A DNA stretch of 64,000 nt from CAYVQF01 sp964454015. GTDB taxonomy: Bacteria > Myxococcota_A > Bradymonadia > UBA4248. The stretch is taken from the NCBI GenBank assembly GCA_964454015.1, contig CAYVQF010000014.1, forward strand, positions 1 through 64,000. The letters run 5' to 3'. Shown one piece after another: positions 35,569 through 44,854 of the stretch. Within the stretch, counting starts at the first letter, position 1; each line of letters begins with the position of its first letter. A model generated the notes under the pieces. That model was not told the origin of the DNA and ran no database searches. It saw only the letters and a program-made list of their open reading frames with translations. Position numbers and translations under genes: made by a program.

Positions 35569-37725
35569 ATGTACCGAACCTGCGGCAATCTCTGGGCGCT
35601 GATCGTCGTCGTAGCTCTGGTGGCCTCGTGCACGGAGGCCTCTCTGCAAGCCGTGCCGCCGGATCCGCCGCCGATCCTCAACAACCTGTTGCGCATCGAC
35701 GGTGAGTACTGCACCCAACGCACCACCAACGTCACCTACCCGGTGAAGGTGCTCTTCCTCGTCGACCAGAGCGCCTCGCTGCAGTGTACGGACAGCCAAA
35801 ACCGGCGTTTTGCGGCGCTCAATCAGGCGGTCAATGACCTCCTGGCCAAGCCCAACACGCGGCTTGCCTTCGTCGGTTTCTCTTCGTGGTCGCGCTACCA
35901 GTCGTTTACGCGCAACCGTGGTGAGATCGCTCCCTTCCTCGATCCTGCGGGTGGATTGGGTCCGGCCACGGACTATCAAGGTGCGTTGGCGACGGCCCTC
36001 TCCATCATCGAGCAGGATCTGCAGGGCGAGTCGCCGGCGGTGCGGGCCCGGACGCGCTATAATGTGGTCTTCGTCTCCGACGGGGTGCCCGAACCGCGCT
36101 GCAACGCCGGCTGCGAAGATGATCGGCGCACCTGCTCCGATGGCGTCGACAACGACGGCGATGGGCTGATCGACGCCGCTGACCCAGACTGCGCCAATGT
36201 CAACGACAACACCCTGGCTCCCGATAATCTCTATGGGGTGTGCAACACGACCATCGAGATCCCCGATGGGCTCTACGTCGACATGTCGGGGATCTGCCCA
36301 GAGTACAACCAGCCGCCCCAGATTCTGCGCCGGGTCCAGGACATTCTCGAGCTGAAAGACATCTATGGGGTGGGTGAGATCACTTTGAGTACGGTCTTGC
36401 TCTTCTCTTCCCAAGGGGTGGTGGAGAGTGTCTGTCCCGGCGCCGGGGCGCAGTTTGGCTATACCCGGTCAGAGGCCATGGGCTTGTTGCAGCAGATGGC
36501 CGCAGCGGGCAACGGCACTTTCCGCGACGTGAATCTGGATCAGCCCAACGACGCCTTCTTGCGTTTCGACGTGGCCTCACTGCGGGCTGAACTATCGCTG
36601 CTCTCTTTCATGGCGGTCAACGAGCACAGCGTCCTCACCCCAGATGGGCTGATGTCTGACATGGATCGCGACACCCTGGCCGACGTGGTCGAGCGGGCCA
36701 TGCGCACCCATCCCGAGAACCGGGATTCGGACGGCGACCGTTACACGGACGCCTTTGAGGCAGCCCTGCTGTTGCGCGGTTTCGATCCGCGCGACGCCAA
36801 CATGCCGCCCATTCCGTGTGAGTCGAACCGCGACGGTGACGGGGATGGTCTCAAGGATTGCGAGGAGTTCTTTTTGGGCACGGATCCGAGTTTGGCCGAC
36901 ACGGACAATGACAATGTCACCGATTGGCACGAGTTCGTCGCCGGCATGAACCCCTTGGTGGACGATGCCCGACACGACAGCGATTTCGATGGCATCATCA
37001 ACATCGACGAGCTGCGCGCCGGCACCAACCCCACCCATCCCGATGCGGATTACTACCGGGCCCACCGCATGCTTTACGGCATCGAGGATCTGGGTATGCA
37101 GATCTTCATCAACGCCTCGGGTAACGAGGAGGAACGGCACTGTTACCGCTACTCGGTGGATCGGATCCCCATGGTGATCACCCCACTGCCCAAGGAGCGC
37201 GGTCTCAATCGCTTGATGCTCTATGCTTTCGAAGGACCGGCGCGACTCTCGGGTGTGCCCCGGGAGGTGCGGGTGGCCTGCTTGGAGGCTTTCTACACCA
37301 GCCCCACTTTGAAGCATCCCGCCAGTGGCCGCATCGATGTGAGCGACGCTGGGCTGACGGCGACGCGGGAGCGACTCCAGTTGGGGCTGGATTTGGTGTC
37401 ACTGTGCCCCCTCTTCGACGATCCCGCGTCGGTGTCGCGCGATGACCTGCTCCGGCTCGTGGTGGACCTGCTGCCGAGCAAGGTGCAGCTCGGCCAACGG
37501 CTCTACAACCGCGCTGAGCTCGTTTCCATGGTCGAGGGGCTGGTGGATGATGCTTTGCAGCCGGCTTTACCGGCGCGGGCCTTTGAGATTTTCGTGCCCC
37601 TTCAGTCCTTCCGCGCCGATCGCCATTGCTACCGGCCATGGGGGTTTGACCTCCTTTTGGATTTCCTGGCCCTTCTCGAAGAGAAGTGCGTCGCGCGCGC
37701 CGCGCTTTCATCCACGCCTCAATAG
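35569..37725 (+). CDS. VWA / TSP3 lipoprotein with embedded MopE-like motif
   Basis: 718 residues from the ATG at 35569. The lipoprotein signal ends LVASCTEA. A VWA domain starts near 57 with its metal site FLVDQSASL. Inside this domain, after the strand NVVFVSDGVPEP, residues about 189-208 carry a Cys-bounded SDGVDNDGDGLIDAADPD loop, as in MopE-type metal-binding motifs. After the VWA domain, three or more calcium repeats of the DSDGD..D..E...GTDP kind cover about 385-490. A Cys-containing C-terminal domain (about 515-600) is shared with the next gene. A helical tail closes the protein. Likely a surface adhesin or a scaffold that binds metal. 19 bases separate it from its paralogue downstream. 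Confidence 0.85.
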   Translation: MYRTCGNLWALIVVVALVASCTEASLQAVPPDPPPILNNLLRIDGEYCTQRTTNVTYPVKVLFLVDQSASLQCTDSQNRRFAALNQAVNDLLAKPNTRLAFVGFSSWSRYQSFTRNRGEIAPFLDPAGGLGPATDYQGALATALSIIEQDLQGESPAVRARTRYNVVFVSDGVPEPRCNAGCEDDRRTCSDGVDNDGDGLIDAADPDCANVNDNTLAPDNLYGVCNTTIEIPDGLYVDMSGICPEYNQPPQILRRVQDILELKDIYGVGEITLSTVLLFSSQGVVESVCPGAGAQFGYTRSEAMGLLQQMAAAGNGTFRDVNLDQPNDAFLRFDVASLRAELSLLSFMAVNEHSVLTPDGLMSDMDRDTLADVVERAMRTHPENRDSDGDRYTDAFEAALLLRGFDPRDANMPPIPCESNRDGDGDGLKDCEEFFLGTDPSLADTDNDNVTDWHEFVAGMNPLVDDARHDSDFDGIINIDELRAGTNPTHPDADYYRAHRMLYGIEDLGMQIFINASGNEEERHCYRYSVDRIPMVITPLPKERGLNRLMLYAFEGPARLSGVPREVRVACLEAFYTSPTLKHPASGRIDVSDAGLTATRERLQLGLDLVSLCPLFDDPASVSRDDLLRLVVDLLPSKVQLGQRLYNRAELVSMVEGLVDDALQPALPARAFEIFVPLQSFRADRHCYRPWGFDLLLDFLALLEEKCVARAALSSTPQ

Positions 37726-37744
37726 GTGCAGTGATCTGACCACC

Positions 37745-39772
37745 ATGACCCGTGCGTTCCCAAGTCTTGCCCTGCTCACGTTGGCGTTGTCGATCCTACC
37801 GCTTTGGTCGTGTACGGACAACACCCTGGAGCGTATCCCGCCCAAGCCCATCTTTCGCGACGACAAGCTGGAGATTCGTGGCAGCCTCTGCACCCAGAAG
37901 CCAGAGACCCTGGTCTTTCCGCTGCGGGTGCTCTTCGTCGTCGACGCCTCGGTGTCCATGGAGGTGACCGATCCGCCTGATCCCCTCACCGGTGAGACCC
38001 GGCGGGAGCGTGCCGTGCGCGAGACCTGGACGCGGCTCTTGGATCAGGGGCCGGAGGGGGTGCGCGTCGGTATCATTCGCTTCTCGGCCCAAGCTCAGTC
38101 ACGGACCGCCGTGGATCTCAACGGCGATGGACTTCCCGACACCTTCTTCACGGCGGATCGGGTGCTGCTGGACACGGCGACCAAGGCCTTGGCTTTCACC
38201 GACCGAACCACCAACTACGCCAACGCCCTCGGTGAGGCTTATTACGAGATCCGCAATGAGCTGGCGCGGGCCGATCAAGAGTCACTTCCGCGCTCCAAGT
38301 ACGTGGTGATTTTTCTCTCCGATGGACTCCCGGACACGGATCAGTCCGAGTCGCGCGGCAATAACGAGGGGGATATCCTCGATGCCATCCGCAGCCTCCA
38401 GCGTTTGGCGACGACCTTCAGGGTGGGAGATTTTGCCTTCCACACGGCTTTTTTAGCGGGTGACAGTGTGGCGGCCTTCGATCTCGAGGCCCAGTCGCTG
38501 CTCAAGAAGATGGCCCAGGTTGGCAACGGTGGCTTCCGCAGCTTCGCCTCCAACGAGGCCCTCGACTTCGTCCACATCGACTTTACGGTGCTCAAACGCA
38601 TCTTCTCGTTGCGGGCGCTCATCGCGGTCAACACCAACACCGTTTCCGATGTCACCCAGCTTCCCATACGTCCCATCGCCGTGCCTTCTGAGCCGGAAGA
38701 AGACGTAGTCGAGGATGACGAGGCCGATGTGCTGGAGGATCTGGATTGGGTGGAGGTGGAGGCCGAGGCAGAGGGGCCCCCGACCATGCACCCTCTGACC
38801 TTCGTCGACCTCGATGGGAGCGGTTGGGCCGAGTGCGGTGAGTTTTTGGTGGACTCAGATGGCGATGGCCTGGCGGATGTCAGCGAGCTGGCCCTCGGGA
38901 CGGACCCCTTGGTGCGCGACACGGACGATGATGGCCTCAATGACTTCATCGAGTGGCAGTTCAGATCTTCGGGGTTGGATCCACTGACGGCCAATGTGTC
39001 GTGCTTCATCCCCAACCAGTGCGTCGATAGCGATGGCGATGGCTACTGTGACTGTATCGTCGATGCCAACAGCGATGGGATCTGTGACTGTGTCCACGAT
39101 CCCAATGAGAGCTGCCTCGACGATCTGGGCCACGATTGTCTCGACGCCGATGACGATGGCTGGTGCGACTGTCCCGATCTCGACGGGGACGGTAAGTGCG
39201 ATTATCCCGACCGGGATGGTGATGGTTTGCACGACTGCGAGGAGTTGCTTTTTGGCACGGCGCAGAATGGCGTTGACAGCGACGCTGACGGCTTGCCCGA
39301 CCCCGTCGAGGTGCGCTTCAACACCAACCCGACGGAGCGAGACCACACGGGGGATGCCGATTTCGATCGCATCCTCAATGGGATGGAGGTGGCGACGGGC
39401 ACCTATCCGCACTGCAACGATGCCAGCCTGCGCTCGCGGACGGCTTATCGCTACGATCTGATCGAGCTGGGGCTCTTTGGTACCCAACGTTGTTACGAGT
39501 TTTCCATCAGCAATATCACCCTGGTGCCCACCCTCGCGGCCGCTGCGCCGGGCTTCCCTGGCAATGGCAACAACCGCATTTTGGTTTATGCCGGGGAGTC
39601 TTCTTTCGACGATCCGGGTGTCTTTGCCGCAGTGCGGGTGGCTTGTGTCATGGCCCAGTACCACCCTGTAGGCGGCTACAAGAATCCACCTTCGGGTCAG
39701 ATTACGCTGCGTGAGGAGCACTTTGTCGATGTCGCCAACTTTGACCCGAAGGTTCACTGCTTTGTTCCCTGA
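37745..39772 (+). CDS. VWA / TSP3 lipoprotein, paralogue of the upstream gene
   Basis: 675 residues from the ATG at 37745. Lipoprotein signal ending LPLWSCTDN. VWA domain from about 55 with metal site FVVDASVSM and a later VIFLSDGLPDTD; a calcium-like NGDGLPDTF loop lies inside it. An acidic linker (EPEEDVVEDDEADVLEDL) separates it from calcium repeats (about 355-565): DSDGDGLADVSELALGTDP, followed by several short Cys-flanked variants such as DSDGDGYCDC. The end (about 575-675) matches the C-terminal domain of the upstream protein (CYEFSISNITLV, NNRILVYAGES, VRVACVMAQY). The last 44 bases overlap the next gene. Same predicted role as its paralogue. Confidence 0.86.
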   Translation: MTRAFPSLALLTLALSILPLWSCTDNTLERIPPKPIFRDDKLEIRGSLCTQKPETLVFPLRVLFVVDASVSMEVTDPPDPLTGETRRERAVRETWTRLLDQGPEGVRVGIIRFSAQAQSRTAVDLNGDGLPDTFFTADRVLLDTATKALAFTDRTTNYANALGEAYYEIRNELARADQESLPRSKYVVIFLSDGLPDTDQSESRGNNEGDILDAIRSLQRLATTFRVGDFAFHTAFLAGDSVAAFDLEAQSLLKKMAQVGNGGFRSFASNEALDFVHIDFTVLKRIFSLRALIAVNTNTVSDVTQLPIRPIAVPSEPEEDVVEDDEADVLEDLDWVEVEAEAEGPPTMHPLTFVDLDGSGWAECGEFLVDSDGDGLADVSELALGTDPLVRDTDDDGLNDFIEWQFRSSGLDPLTANVSCFIPNQCVDSDGDGYCDCIVDANSDGICDCVHDPNESCLDDLGHDCLDADDDGWCDCPDLDGDGKCDYPDRDGDGLHDCEELLFGTAQNGVDSDADGLPDPVEVRFNTNPTERDHTGDADFDRILNGMEVATGTYPHCNDASLRSRTAYRYDLIELGLFGTQRCYEFSISNITLVPTLAAAAPGFPGNGNNRILVYAGESSFDDPGVFAAVRVACVMAQYHPVGGYKNPPSGQITLREEHFVDVANFDPKVHCFVP

Positions 39773-41846
39773 GCGTGGGCTCGCCCTGTCTCTGCGCGTG
39801 TTGTGTGGCTTGCTCTGCGTCGCCGGGTGGGCCTGCGATGAACCGGAGAGCTCGCCCGATGTTTACGAGCCAGGCGGGGCGCAGTGTGAGATCGACACCC
39901 ACGGGAGCCCTGAGCAGGCGCGTGCCCTGACGCTCGGTGAGGGCGTGAGTGGTCAGATCTGCCCCCTGGGCGATGAAGATTGGTACTGGTTCGAGATTCC
40001 ACCTGGGCAGAATGTCCTGCGTATTCAGCTCAAGATGAGTTCTCGCCTCAGCCCCGTGTCGATCTCCTATGTGCTCTCGGAGCGACAGCCCGACTCGAGC
40101 CCAGGTGCGCCCGTCGCTTCGACCTTGGGTACCCAAGTCGGTCAAGAGGTCGATGATGTGCACTGCCTCAGCCCAGGGACTTATCTGCTGGTGGTGCGGG
40201 ATGCCCGCAACGACGCCCAAGATGCGCGCCATGGCTACACCCTGACCTTGTCGACCTCGGCCCAGAGCGATCCCTCCGAGCCGAATGACAGCCCGGCCGA
40301 GGCGGTGCCGCTGGGACCGAGTACGGAGGTGGTGGGGGCCATCGCTTGCCGTGGCGACCAGGATTGGTTCAAGATCACTGTCCCCGAGCGCCAGCTCTTG
40401 CAGGTGCTATTGACCATGCCCGAGGCGAACTTCGAGCCCACCCTGCGCCTGCTCGATGAGGATCTCAACCAGCTCTTCGTCGAGAGCAACCGCAGCGCCA
40501 AGATTCAGGCCACGCACATCGAGCGCTTTCAGGTGTTGCCGCGGGCCGGGACTTATTACCTCGTGGTCTCCGATTTCACCGACTCTCAGGCCGATCCCAA
40601 TGAACGCTATGTGTTGCGGGTCCTCTACAGTTTGGATCAAGATCGCAACGAGCCCAACAACCACCCGCGCGAGGCCACACCCCTGCGGGAGAGCGCGCTG
40701 AGTTGTGGTGGCGAGTGGACGACTCACGTGGTGGCCACGGGCACCATTGGGGCGCCAGGAGACCTGGACTGGTTTTCCTTGCCCTTGAGTGGCTGTGGTT
40801 CGGGGATCATCGAGGCCGAGGTGGTCCTGGATCAGGAGGGGCTCTCGAACAGCGAGAAGTGGCAGCTCAACGCCGAGGTACAGCTCTCGCTGGCTCTGAT
40901 CCGCCCGCATCGGAGCACGCCATGCAGCAGCGATGCGTCTTGCACGGCGTTGAACCTGCCGTGCACGAACGGCTGGGACTGCGCCGGTGTTTTCAACACC
41001 TGCCTCACTGAAGGCCTGTGTGCCGGGGCGGCGGTCTGCCTGCCTGGCGATGTCTGCGGTGCCAATGTGGTACAGCGTCGCTTTCACTGCCCGGTCTCAG
41101 AGGCCGAGTGCGCTCCCACGCAGCCGGCGCCGCCGCACGTGGCCAGGGTCTCGGCGCCGCTTGACGGTGACGACTTGATTTATGTGATGGTGAGCGATTT
41201 CCAATCCAACGGCTCAGCACCGAAAAACAACTACAGCTTGCGGGTGCGGGTACGCCAGGAGCCCGACGCCAACGAACCCAACAACCTCTATCATCACGAT
41301 CCACGCGCGGACATTCCTGCGCAGCGACAGCCGGCGACGGCGATCCCCGTCAATGACTGTACCCAAGGAGTGTGCTGCGCTGCTGGAGGTACTTGGGTGC
41401 AGGGGATGCTCTCCTACGATGGCGACATCGATTGGTTCTCTTATCCTCACCCCTGCCCTGGACAGGACTGCACGCTGCGCCTCAACTACACCACCGACGC
41501 GGGCCCCGTGGATTTCGTGGTCAGCGTTCACACGGGTGACGCGATCTGGTTCAGCGCCTTCGATGTCACCGAGAGAGAGAGCCAGAGCGCCAAGAGCGGG
41601 GCGCTGGGCGGCGCCGAAGCGGGCGACTCGTGCTTCTATGCCTACCAAGGCCATACGGCGACGCCGACCTATAACTATAGAATCTCTGTACGCGATTTAC
41701 TGCTCTTTGCCCGCGATGGGATGGCCATGCCGACGAGCCGGGATTGGAGCGTCACCCAGAGCTATCGTCTCTGCCTGGAGAAGGTGGCCAATGTCTGTAG
41801 TGAACCCCCTTGTAAGGTCTATGCGAATGGTTGTGGACGTCCTTGA
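39729..41846 (+). CDS. Exported Cys-rich protein with four PPC-like EPN repeats
   Basis: 705 residues from the ATG at 39729, inside the previous gene. A signal (LALSLRVLCGLLCVAGWAC) probably makes it a lipoprotein, although the lipobox has Trp at -2. Four PPC-like beta domains are recognisable by an E-P-N motif followed by a D-W-F or D-W-Y strand: DEDWYWFEIPPG (the first lacks EPN), SEPNDSPAEA with GDQDWFKITVPE, NEPNNHPREA with GDLDWFSLPL and NEPNNLYHHD with GDIDWFSYPHP. Between repeats 3 and 4 lies a region with ten or more cysteines (CSSDASCTALNLPCTNGWDC). PPC domains are usually surface-attachment or binding modules. One base separates it from the next gene. Confidence 0.8.
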   Translation: MSPTLTRRFTALFPERGLALSLRVLCGLLCVAGWACDEPESSPDVYEPGGAQCEIDTHGSPEQARALTLGEGVSGQICPLGDEDWYWFEIPPGQNVLRIQLKMSSRLSPVSISYVLSERQPDSSPGAPVASTLGTQVGQEVDDVHCLSPGTYLLVVRDARNDAQDARHGYTLTLSTSAQSDPSEPNDSPAEAVPLGPSTEVVGAIACRGDQDWFKITVPERQLLQVLLTMPEANFEPTLRLLDEDLNQLFVESNRSAKIQATHIERFQVLPRAGTYYLVVSDFTDSQADPNERYVLRVLYSLDQDRNEPNNHPREATPLRESALSCGGEWTTHVVATGTIGAPGDLDWFSLPLSGCGSGIIEAEVVLDQEGLSNSEKWQLNAEVQLSLALIRPHRSTPCSSDASCTALNLPCTNGWDCAGVFNTCLTEGLCAGAAVCLPGDVCGANVVQRRFHCPVSEAECAPTQPAPPHVARVSAPLDGDDLIYVMVSDFQSNGSAPKNNYSLRVRVRQEPDANEPNNLYHHDPRADIPAQRQPATAIPVNDCTQGVCCAAGGTWVQGMLSYDGDIDWFSYPHPCPGQDCTLRLNYTTDAGPVDFVVSVHTGDAIWFSAFDVTERESQSAKSGALGGAEAGDSCFYAYQGHTATPTYNYRISVRDLLLFARDGMAMPTSRDWSVTQSYRLCLEKVANVCSEPPCKVYANGCGRP

Positions 41847-41847
41847 T

Positions 41848-43245
41848 ATGCGGGCGAAGTGGTTGCTCATCTTGCTCGTTCTCGCGGCTTGCAGTGACGA
41901 CGCGAGCAAAGATCCCCAACAGGACGTGATTGACATCCCGCGGGATCAGATTCAACCCAGCCAACCGTGGTCGGCGCCGGAGATCGTCGCCGAAGGGGCC
42001 GTCGGTTTGCACCTACAGCTTGTCGAGCTGGGCTCGCGCGGGGCGGTGGCCTTTTTCTCGACCTCCGGGCGCGAGGATGGCCCCTGCGAGGAGCTAGGGC
42101 TCGATGATCCGCCACTGCGGGTGCGGTGGACCCTGAGCTATGCCGAGCGCACGGCCTCGGGGTGGGTCTCGGAGGTGGTGACCGAGCCGCTCTACGTCGC
42201 CGAGCCGCCTGGCCTGTCTTTGGGCGCTCAGGAGGATGGCACGGTCCTGTTGGCCGCGATGACAGGGGAGCCCATCGCGGCCTATCGCTACTGCGGCGCG
42301 AACAATGTCGGCTTGCTGCAGCGACAGGGGCCTGGACAATGGTCACTGACCACGGTGGTCTCCCAGAGCGGGGAGGCGGCCACAGGTGAACCGGCGAGTG
42401 ATTTCGGCCAAGTCGTCGGCTATTTCCCCTCCCTGGCTTTCGCTCCGGATGGGAGCGCTGGCATTGCCTACAAAGACGTGCATGCCGGCGGGATGCAGAG
42501 CGATGACTTCAGACGGGCCGATTTGGAGCTCGCCCTGCGCTCTCCAGGCGGTGCCTGGCGAGCTCTGGCGGTCGATCACGGCCGTGGCGCGGGTAACCAC
42601 AACGTGCTCCGCTTTGATGCTGACAACCAGCCTTACATCGCTTACATCAACCCGAGCGAAGACGTGCAGGCGCGCTTGGGGCTGTGGGTGAGCCGGCCCA
42701 AAATCGCCGACGATGGCTGGGAGCGGGTGCAGCTCTACAACCGCCGCACCGTCGGTGGCCCGGCAGCTCGCTTCATCGGCGTGGACTCGCCTTCTTATCA
42801 CGTGGCTTTCTACAACGCAGATCGCGGCTTTCCGGTCTTGGCCCAGCTTCTGGACCCAGACAACTTCGACGACCTGGGCGTAGGGTGGACGCTCGAGGAG
42901 CTGGGTGATCCCCGCTTCGATGAGGGTTATTTCCCCGCGTTGGCCGTTGGCCCGGGGGGGGAGGTGGCCATGGCCTACTACCGCTGTACGCAGAGCAACG
43001 CCGCGCAGCTCGGTGATTGTAGCGCCGACGTGGATGCCCTGGTCTTCGCCTGGCGCGACGGAAAAGGCTGGAACTATGAGGTCGTCGACGAGGGCGACCT
43101 GTACGGCGCGTGCGGGATGAACCCCAGCTTGGTCATCACGGCAGGTGGGGTGGCGCAGATCGCTTATCGATGCGAGCGTTGGGATGCCGACGCGCAACAA
43201 CTCGTGGCGCAGGTGCGCTTCGTGCAACGCAGGGCGCTGCCATGA
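41848..43245 (+). CDS. Lipoprotein, possible beta-propeller
   Basis: 465 residues from the ATG at 41848; starts at 41821 or 41827 within the previous gene are possible. The lipoprotein signal is textbook (WLLILLVLAACSDD). The mature part is built from repeated strand sets of the type FAPDGSAGIAYKDV, FDADNQPYIAYIN, YHVAFYNADRGFPV and VGPGGEVAMAYYRC, spaced about 55-60 residues, as in WD40- or sialidase-like propellers. No catalytic residues recognised. Its stop overlaps the next ATG (ATGA). Confidence 0.75.
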   Translation: MRAKWLLILLVLAACSDDASKDPQQDVIDIPRDQIQPSQPWSAPEIVAEGAVGLHLQLVELGSRGAVAFFSTSGREDGPCEELGLDDPPLRVRWTLSYAERTASGWVSEVVTEPLYVAEPPGLSLGAQEDGTVLLAAMTGEPIAAYRYCGANNVGLLQRQGPGQWSLTTVVSQSGEAATGEPASDFGQVVGYFPSLAFAPDGSAGIAYKDVHAGGMQSDDFRRADLELALRSPGGAWRALAVDHGRGAGNHNVLRFDADNQPYIAYINPSEDVQARLGLWVSRPKIADDGWERVQLYNRRTVGGPAARFIGVDSPSYHVAFYNADRGFPVLAQLLDPDNFDDLGVGWTLEELGDPRFDEGYFPALAVGPGGEVAMAYYRCTQSNAAQLGDCSADVDALVFAWRDGKGWNYEVVDEGDLYGACGMNPSLVITAGGVAQIAYRCERWDADAQQLVAQVRFVQRRALP

Positions 43246-43766
43246 GAGCGATGATGAGGCGAGTCGTGATGCTGGGGTGTTTCGTGGGGTTGAGCCTGGG
43301 GCCTTGGGCCTGTGCCGAGAACAACCTCTCGGGGAGCCTGACCTCGTACTACAACGTGGATTTCGATCGCGTCCAGGCGAGGCTCTACAAAGACTCCGAG
43401 CTGGCCATCGAGTTCGTGCGCGACAATGGTGAGGTGCCCGTGCGGATCACCATCAAGGCCGACGAAGCGATCAAGGCCAAGACCTACTCCCTGCCGCGGA
43501 TGGGCACGGTGAGCGGGCGATCGGGTGACAGCGATATGCCTCAGTTGACCAGTGGGTCGGTGACGCTGGATGCGTTCAAGGCCAAGCAAGGCGAGACCCT
43601 TTCGGGTACCTTCACGGCACGCTTCGATGTGGGTAAGGACGAGCTCAACCTCACGGGGGACTTCAGCGCGCGCCTGGAGTTGGTGGCCGCCGTGCCGGGC
43701 TACCACATCGACGGCTATCCGCCGGAGGTGGCCGGCGAGGAAGATGAGCCGGAGGTGACCCCGTGA
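43242..43766 (+). CDS. Small exported beta-rich protein, last gene of the surface-protein operon
   Basis: 174 residues, start in an ATGA overlap with the previous gene. N-terminal signal (VVMLGCFVGLSLGPWACAE), possibly a lipoprotein with Trp at -2. The mature part begins SGSLTSYYNVDFDRVQARLY and is made of alternating strands (ELAIEFVRDNGEVPVRITIK; GTFTARFDVGKDELNLTGDF), then ends in an acidic EEDEPEVTP tail. It resembles the single-domain all-beta proteins often seen next to large surface proteins, but I do not recognise a family. Confidence 0.7.
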   Translation: MRAMMRRVVMLGCFVGLSLGPWACAENNLSGSLTSYYNVDFDRVQARLYKDSELAIEFVRDNGEVPVRITIKADEAIKAKTYSLPRMGTVSGRSGDSDMPQLTSGSVTLDAFKAKQGETLSGTFTARFDVGKDELNLTGDFSARLELVAAVPGYHIDGYPPEVAGEEDEPEVTP

Positions 43767-43799
43767 AGGCGCTTTTCGTCCTTTGACCTTCGGATCGGC

Positions 43800-43828
43800 T
43801 TGAGATCGCGCGCCAAGGCGAGTAGAGC
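43800..43828 (+). promoter_or_regulatory. Possible promoter of the fmt-rsmB-rpe operon
   Basis: TTGAGA (43800-43805) and TAGAGC (43823-43828) are 17 bases apart. The -35 matches at five positions and the -10 at three. A start near 43835 would leave a leader of about 37 bases before fmt. Confidence 0.38.
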
Positions 43829-43871
43829 ACACCCCTGGGCCCGCATTTGGGCTGGCTAGGGGTGGAGTGTC

Positions 43872-44852
43872 ATGGCATTGCCTTCAATCGTTTTCATGGG
43901 GACGCCCGATTTCGCTGTGCCAACGCTGGAGGCACTGATCGCAGCGGACTATCCGATCCGCGCCGTCGTGACCCAGCCGGACCGGGCGCAGGGACGGGGG
44001 CGGCACCTGGCGCCGCCGCCAGTGAAGGTGGTGGCCGAGCGGGCTGGGATCGCGGTGATGCAGCCGGAGAAGCTGCGCACTGTGGCGTGCCGTGAGGCCC
44101 TCACGGCGTTGGCGCCAGATTTCTTCGTGGTCGTCGCTTACGGCAAGATCCTCAGTCCGCGCTTTTTGGCGATTCCGCGCATTGCGCCGCTCAATGTCCA
44201 CGCCTCGCTGCTGCCCAAGTATCGGGGTGCGGCGCCGTTGGCCTGGGCGCTTCTGCACGGGGAGCGAGAGACCGGGGTCTCGATCATGCGCATGGACGAG
44301 GGCCTCGACACGGGCCCGGTTTTTCATCAAGCGTCGTTGACCATCGCGGAGCAAGACAACGCGCAGACCCTGCACGACAAGGTGGCGCGCTTGGGGGCGG
44401 AGACCTTGATCGCCGTGTTGCCCCGTATCGCGGCGGGGAGCCTGCAAGCTACGGCGCAGCCTGCTGAGGGGGCCAGCTACGCCCCCTTGATGGAGAAAGC
44501 CATGGGGGCCATCGACTTCGCGCAGCGCGCCGAAGAGGTGGCCAATCACATCCGCGCCTTCACCCCTTGGCCGTCGGCTTTCTGCCTCTTTCGCGCGGCG
44601 CGGCATATCATTCACGCTGCCACGGCCGTCGCAGTGGATACTGATCCCGTGGCGGAGCCAGGGACCATTGTGGCGTGGGAGCAGAACAGCGGGTGCTTGG
44701 AGGTGCAGTGCGGTCGTGGCCGTTTGGCCATCACCCGAATCCAATGCGCTGGGCGCAAAGTACAATCGGCGGCCGACTTCGTGAGCGGCTACCGGGTGGC
44801 GCTAGGTGAGCGTTTCATTAGCCCGAGTGGGCCAGCAACGGAGCAGCATTGA
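43872..44852 (+). CDS. fmt: Methionyl-tRNA formyltransferase
   Basis: 326 residues, close to the standard length. Formylates Met-tRNA(fMet) with 10-formyltetrahydrofolate. Motifs: FMGTPDFAVPTLEAL at the N-terminus, the catalytic LNVHASLLPKYRGAAP (Asn, His), and GVSIMRMDEGLDTGPV with the catalytic Asp. The C-terminal OB-fold region follows (FTPWPSAFC, VQCGRGRLAITRIQ). The deformylase gene def, often next to fmt, is absent. Followed by rsmB after two bases. Confidence 0.97.
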   Translation: MALPSIVFMGTPDFAVPTLEALIAADYPIRAVVTQPDRAQGRGRHLAPPPVKVVAERAGIAVMQPEKLRTVACREALTALAPDFFVVVAYGKILSPRFLAIPRIAPLNVHASLLPKYRGAAPLAWALLHGERETGVSIMRMDEGLDTGPVFHQASLTIAEQDNAQTLHDKVARLGAETLIAVLPRIAAGSLQATAQPAEGASYAPLMEKAMGAIDFAQRAEEVANHIRAFTPWPSAFCLFRAARHIIHAATAVAVDTDPVAEPGTIVAWEQNSGCLEVQCGRGRLAITRIQCAGRKVQSAADFVSGYRVALGERFISPSGPATEQH

Positions 44853-44854
44853 AC

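Noticed and set aside
35569..39772. VWA/TSP3 genes as a von Willebrand-type phage defence or toxin locus
   Set aside because: Lipoprotein signals and calcium repeats place the products outside the cell; no nuclease, NTPase or toxin domain is seen.
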